Shown: in pieces, positions 6,109 through 6,576 of the stretch
How positions within the stretch are numbered: the first letter of the stretch is position 1
How the letters are laid out: each line of letters begins with the position of its first letter
Assembly: GCA_031257135.1 (NCBI GenBank)
Contig: JAIRPH010000031.1
Location: 1 to 6,576 of the forward strand
DNA from: Spirochaetaceae bacterium
Lineage (GTDB): Bacteria; Spirochaetota; Spirochaetia; Treponematales; Breznakiellaceae
Length of the DNA stretch: 6,576 bases
Direction of reading: 5' to 3'
Notes under the pieces: model-generated
The model's database searches: none
What the model was told of the DNA's origin: nothing
The model's input: the letters and a program-made list of their open reading frames with translations, nothing else
Position numbers and translations under genes: made by a program

Positions 6109-6157
6109 CACGAAACACGAAACACGAAACACGAAACACGAAACACGAAACACGAAA
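6109..6157. repeat. Heptamer tandem repeat, seven exact copies of CACGAAA
   Basis: The 7-bp unit CACGAAA is repeated seven times without a mismatch from 6109 to 6157, followed by an A/T run. The unit is not a multiple of three, so any reading frame through it would shift with copy-number change. No convincing gene crosses it: the open frame from about 6035 has no SD and ends at 6205. It most likely sits in the leader downstream of the 5999-6028 promoter. Confidence 0.9.
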
Positions 6158-6213
6158 AAATTTTATCACACATACCTTATCTTTGTCAAGTACCTTTTTC
6201 TCTAAAAAACATT

Positions 6214-6444
6214 CTCCCGAAAGCAAGGAGAGTTCTCCCGATGTCTAGGAACAGTCTCCCGGAAGCCGGGAACAGTCTCCCGATGTCTGGGAGAAATCTC
6301 CCGATGTCTGGGAACATTCTCCCGAAAGCCGGGAGCAGTCTCCCGAAAGCTGGGAGCAGTCTCCCGATGTCTAGGAACATTCTCCCGAAAGCCGGGAACA
6401 TTCTCCCGATGTCTAGGAACAGTCTCCCGATGTCTGGGAGAACG
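6214..6444. repeat. 21-bp tandem array, eleven units, each a small dyad
   Basis: Units begin with CTCCCG at 6214, 6235, 6256, 6277, 6298, 6319, 6340, 6361, 6382, 6403 and 6424, an exact 21-bp period with no slips. Each unit pairs its CTCCC(G) arm with a (C)GGGAG or similar arm in the same unit. Two core versions are mixed: AAAGC-type (units 1, 6, 7, 9, and 3 as GAAGC) and ATGTC-type (units 2, 4, 5, 8, 10, 11). Because 21 is divisible by three, both strands stay open through the array (heptapeptides like LPMSGNS on plus, PAFGR/DIGR on minus). No SD precedes either frame and both run into neighbouring sequence, so I regard them as by-products. The array ends 25 bases before the ATG at 6470. Confidence 0.93.
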
Positions 6445-6469
6445 CGCTCAATACAAGAAGGAAATCATT

Positions 6470-6576
6470 ATGACGCAAAAACGCGATTATATCCCCAAAA
6501 CGGATAGCGAACTCTTGACCTTTGCCAAGAACCTGTACGCCTACGCGCTGGCTAATCACTCCCGCTGGGGCGTTCC
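6470..6576 (+). CDS. Hypothetical protein, N-terminal 35 residues (partial)
   Basis: ATG 6470 follows AAGGA (6458-6462) by seven bases. The frame is open to the window end and begins MTQKRDYIPKTDSELLTF, with AYALANHSRWGVP at the edge. Function is unknown. The DYIP(K/R)xD start with an aromatic, helical stretch and a later WG(I/V)P resembles small hypothetical proteins I recall from treponemes and Bacteroidetes, which is a memory-based impression. There is no signal peptide. Expression probably depends on the 5999-6028 promoter through the repeat-bearing leader, or on an unrecognised promoter within the array. Confidence 0.75.
   Translation, partial: MTQKRDYIPKTDSELLTFAKNLYAYALANHSRWGV

Noticed and set aside
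5999..6205. Small protein containing NTKHETR repeats
   Set aside because: Produced by the 7-bp repeat. The TTG start is the -35 box itself and the ATG at 6035 is at the likely transcription start without an SD.
6214..6444. CRISPR array
   Set aside because: The 21-bp units follow one another directly with no unique spacers, and no cas gene is present.
6241..6507. Repeat protein of LPMSGNS/LPKAGSS-type heptapeptides on the plus strand
   Set aside because: Open only because the 21-bp period is divisible by three; no SD, and it overlaps the better-supported start at 6470 in another frame. The opposite strand (6186-6401) is open for the same reason.

Overview
The window looks like part of a bacterial chromosome, most likely from an anaerobic, host-associated spirochaete of the Treponema type. 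That is an inference from three things. The CarB N-terminus is of the eukaryote-like (CAD/CPS-I) kind. There is a 21-bp tandem array whose frames read as SLPMSGN/LPKAG-like heptapeptides. The last gene begins like small hypothetical proteins I associate with termite-gut treponemes. Base composition is roughly balanced and SD sites are strong. No marker gene settles the taxonomy.

Layout. Positions 1-367 (minus strand) hold the start of carB, with its candidate promoter at 395-423. Positions 368-1115 are a 748-bp divergent gap. It carries what looks like the frameshifted remains of a small secreted or membrane protein gene (about 451-938), two small hairpins, and a near-consensus sigma70 promoter (1047-1075) followed at once by an operator-like dyad (1076-1092). 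Positions 1116-5860 are a tight four-gene operon on the plus strand: cysteine synthase (cysK), a stand-alone NifB-type radical SAM protein, a NifK-like subunit and a NifD-like subunit. Spacers are only 7, 11 and 14 bp, and each gene has its own SD. A long 20-bp hairpin follows the last stop codon directly. Positions 5914-6469 hold no convincing gene. They contain an AT-rich tract and a second promoter (5999-6028), a seven-copy 7-bp repeat (6109-6157) and an eleven-copy 21-bp repeat (6214-6444). These all lie upstream of a hypothetical gene that starts at 6470 and runs off the window.

How the operon may work. The K-like and D-like proteins each keep the three cysteines that hold the nitrogenase P-cluster. 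The D-like protein also keeps the cysteine that anchors the FeMo-type cofactor, but not the cofactor histidine. The NifB-like protein keeps every cysteine motif needed to make the 8Fe carbide precursor. This combination is not expected for BchNB or CfbD relatives. It points to a catalytic, NifB-dependent nitrogenase-like reductase that is not a classical nitrogenase. No nifH, nifEN, nifV or delta-subunit gene is present here, so the electron-donating Fe protein must be encoded elsewhere. Co-transcription with cysteine synthase suggests a sulfur-acquisition role, comparable to the methylthio-alkane reductase system (marBHDK) of Rhodospirillum rubrum. That functional link is an inference. The gene order and the split-off nifH make this an interesting, possibly undescribed variant.
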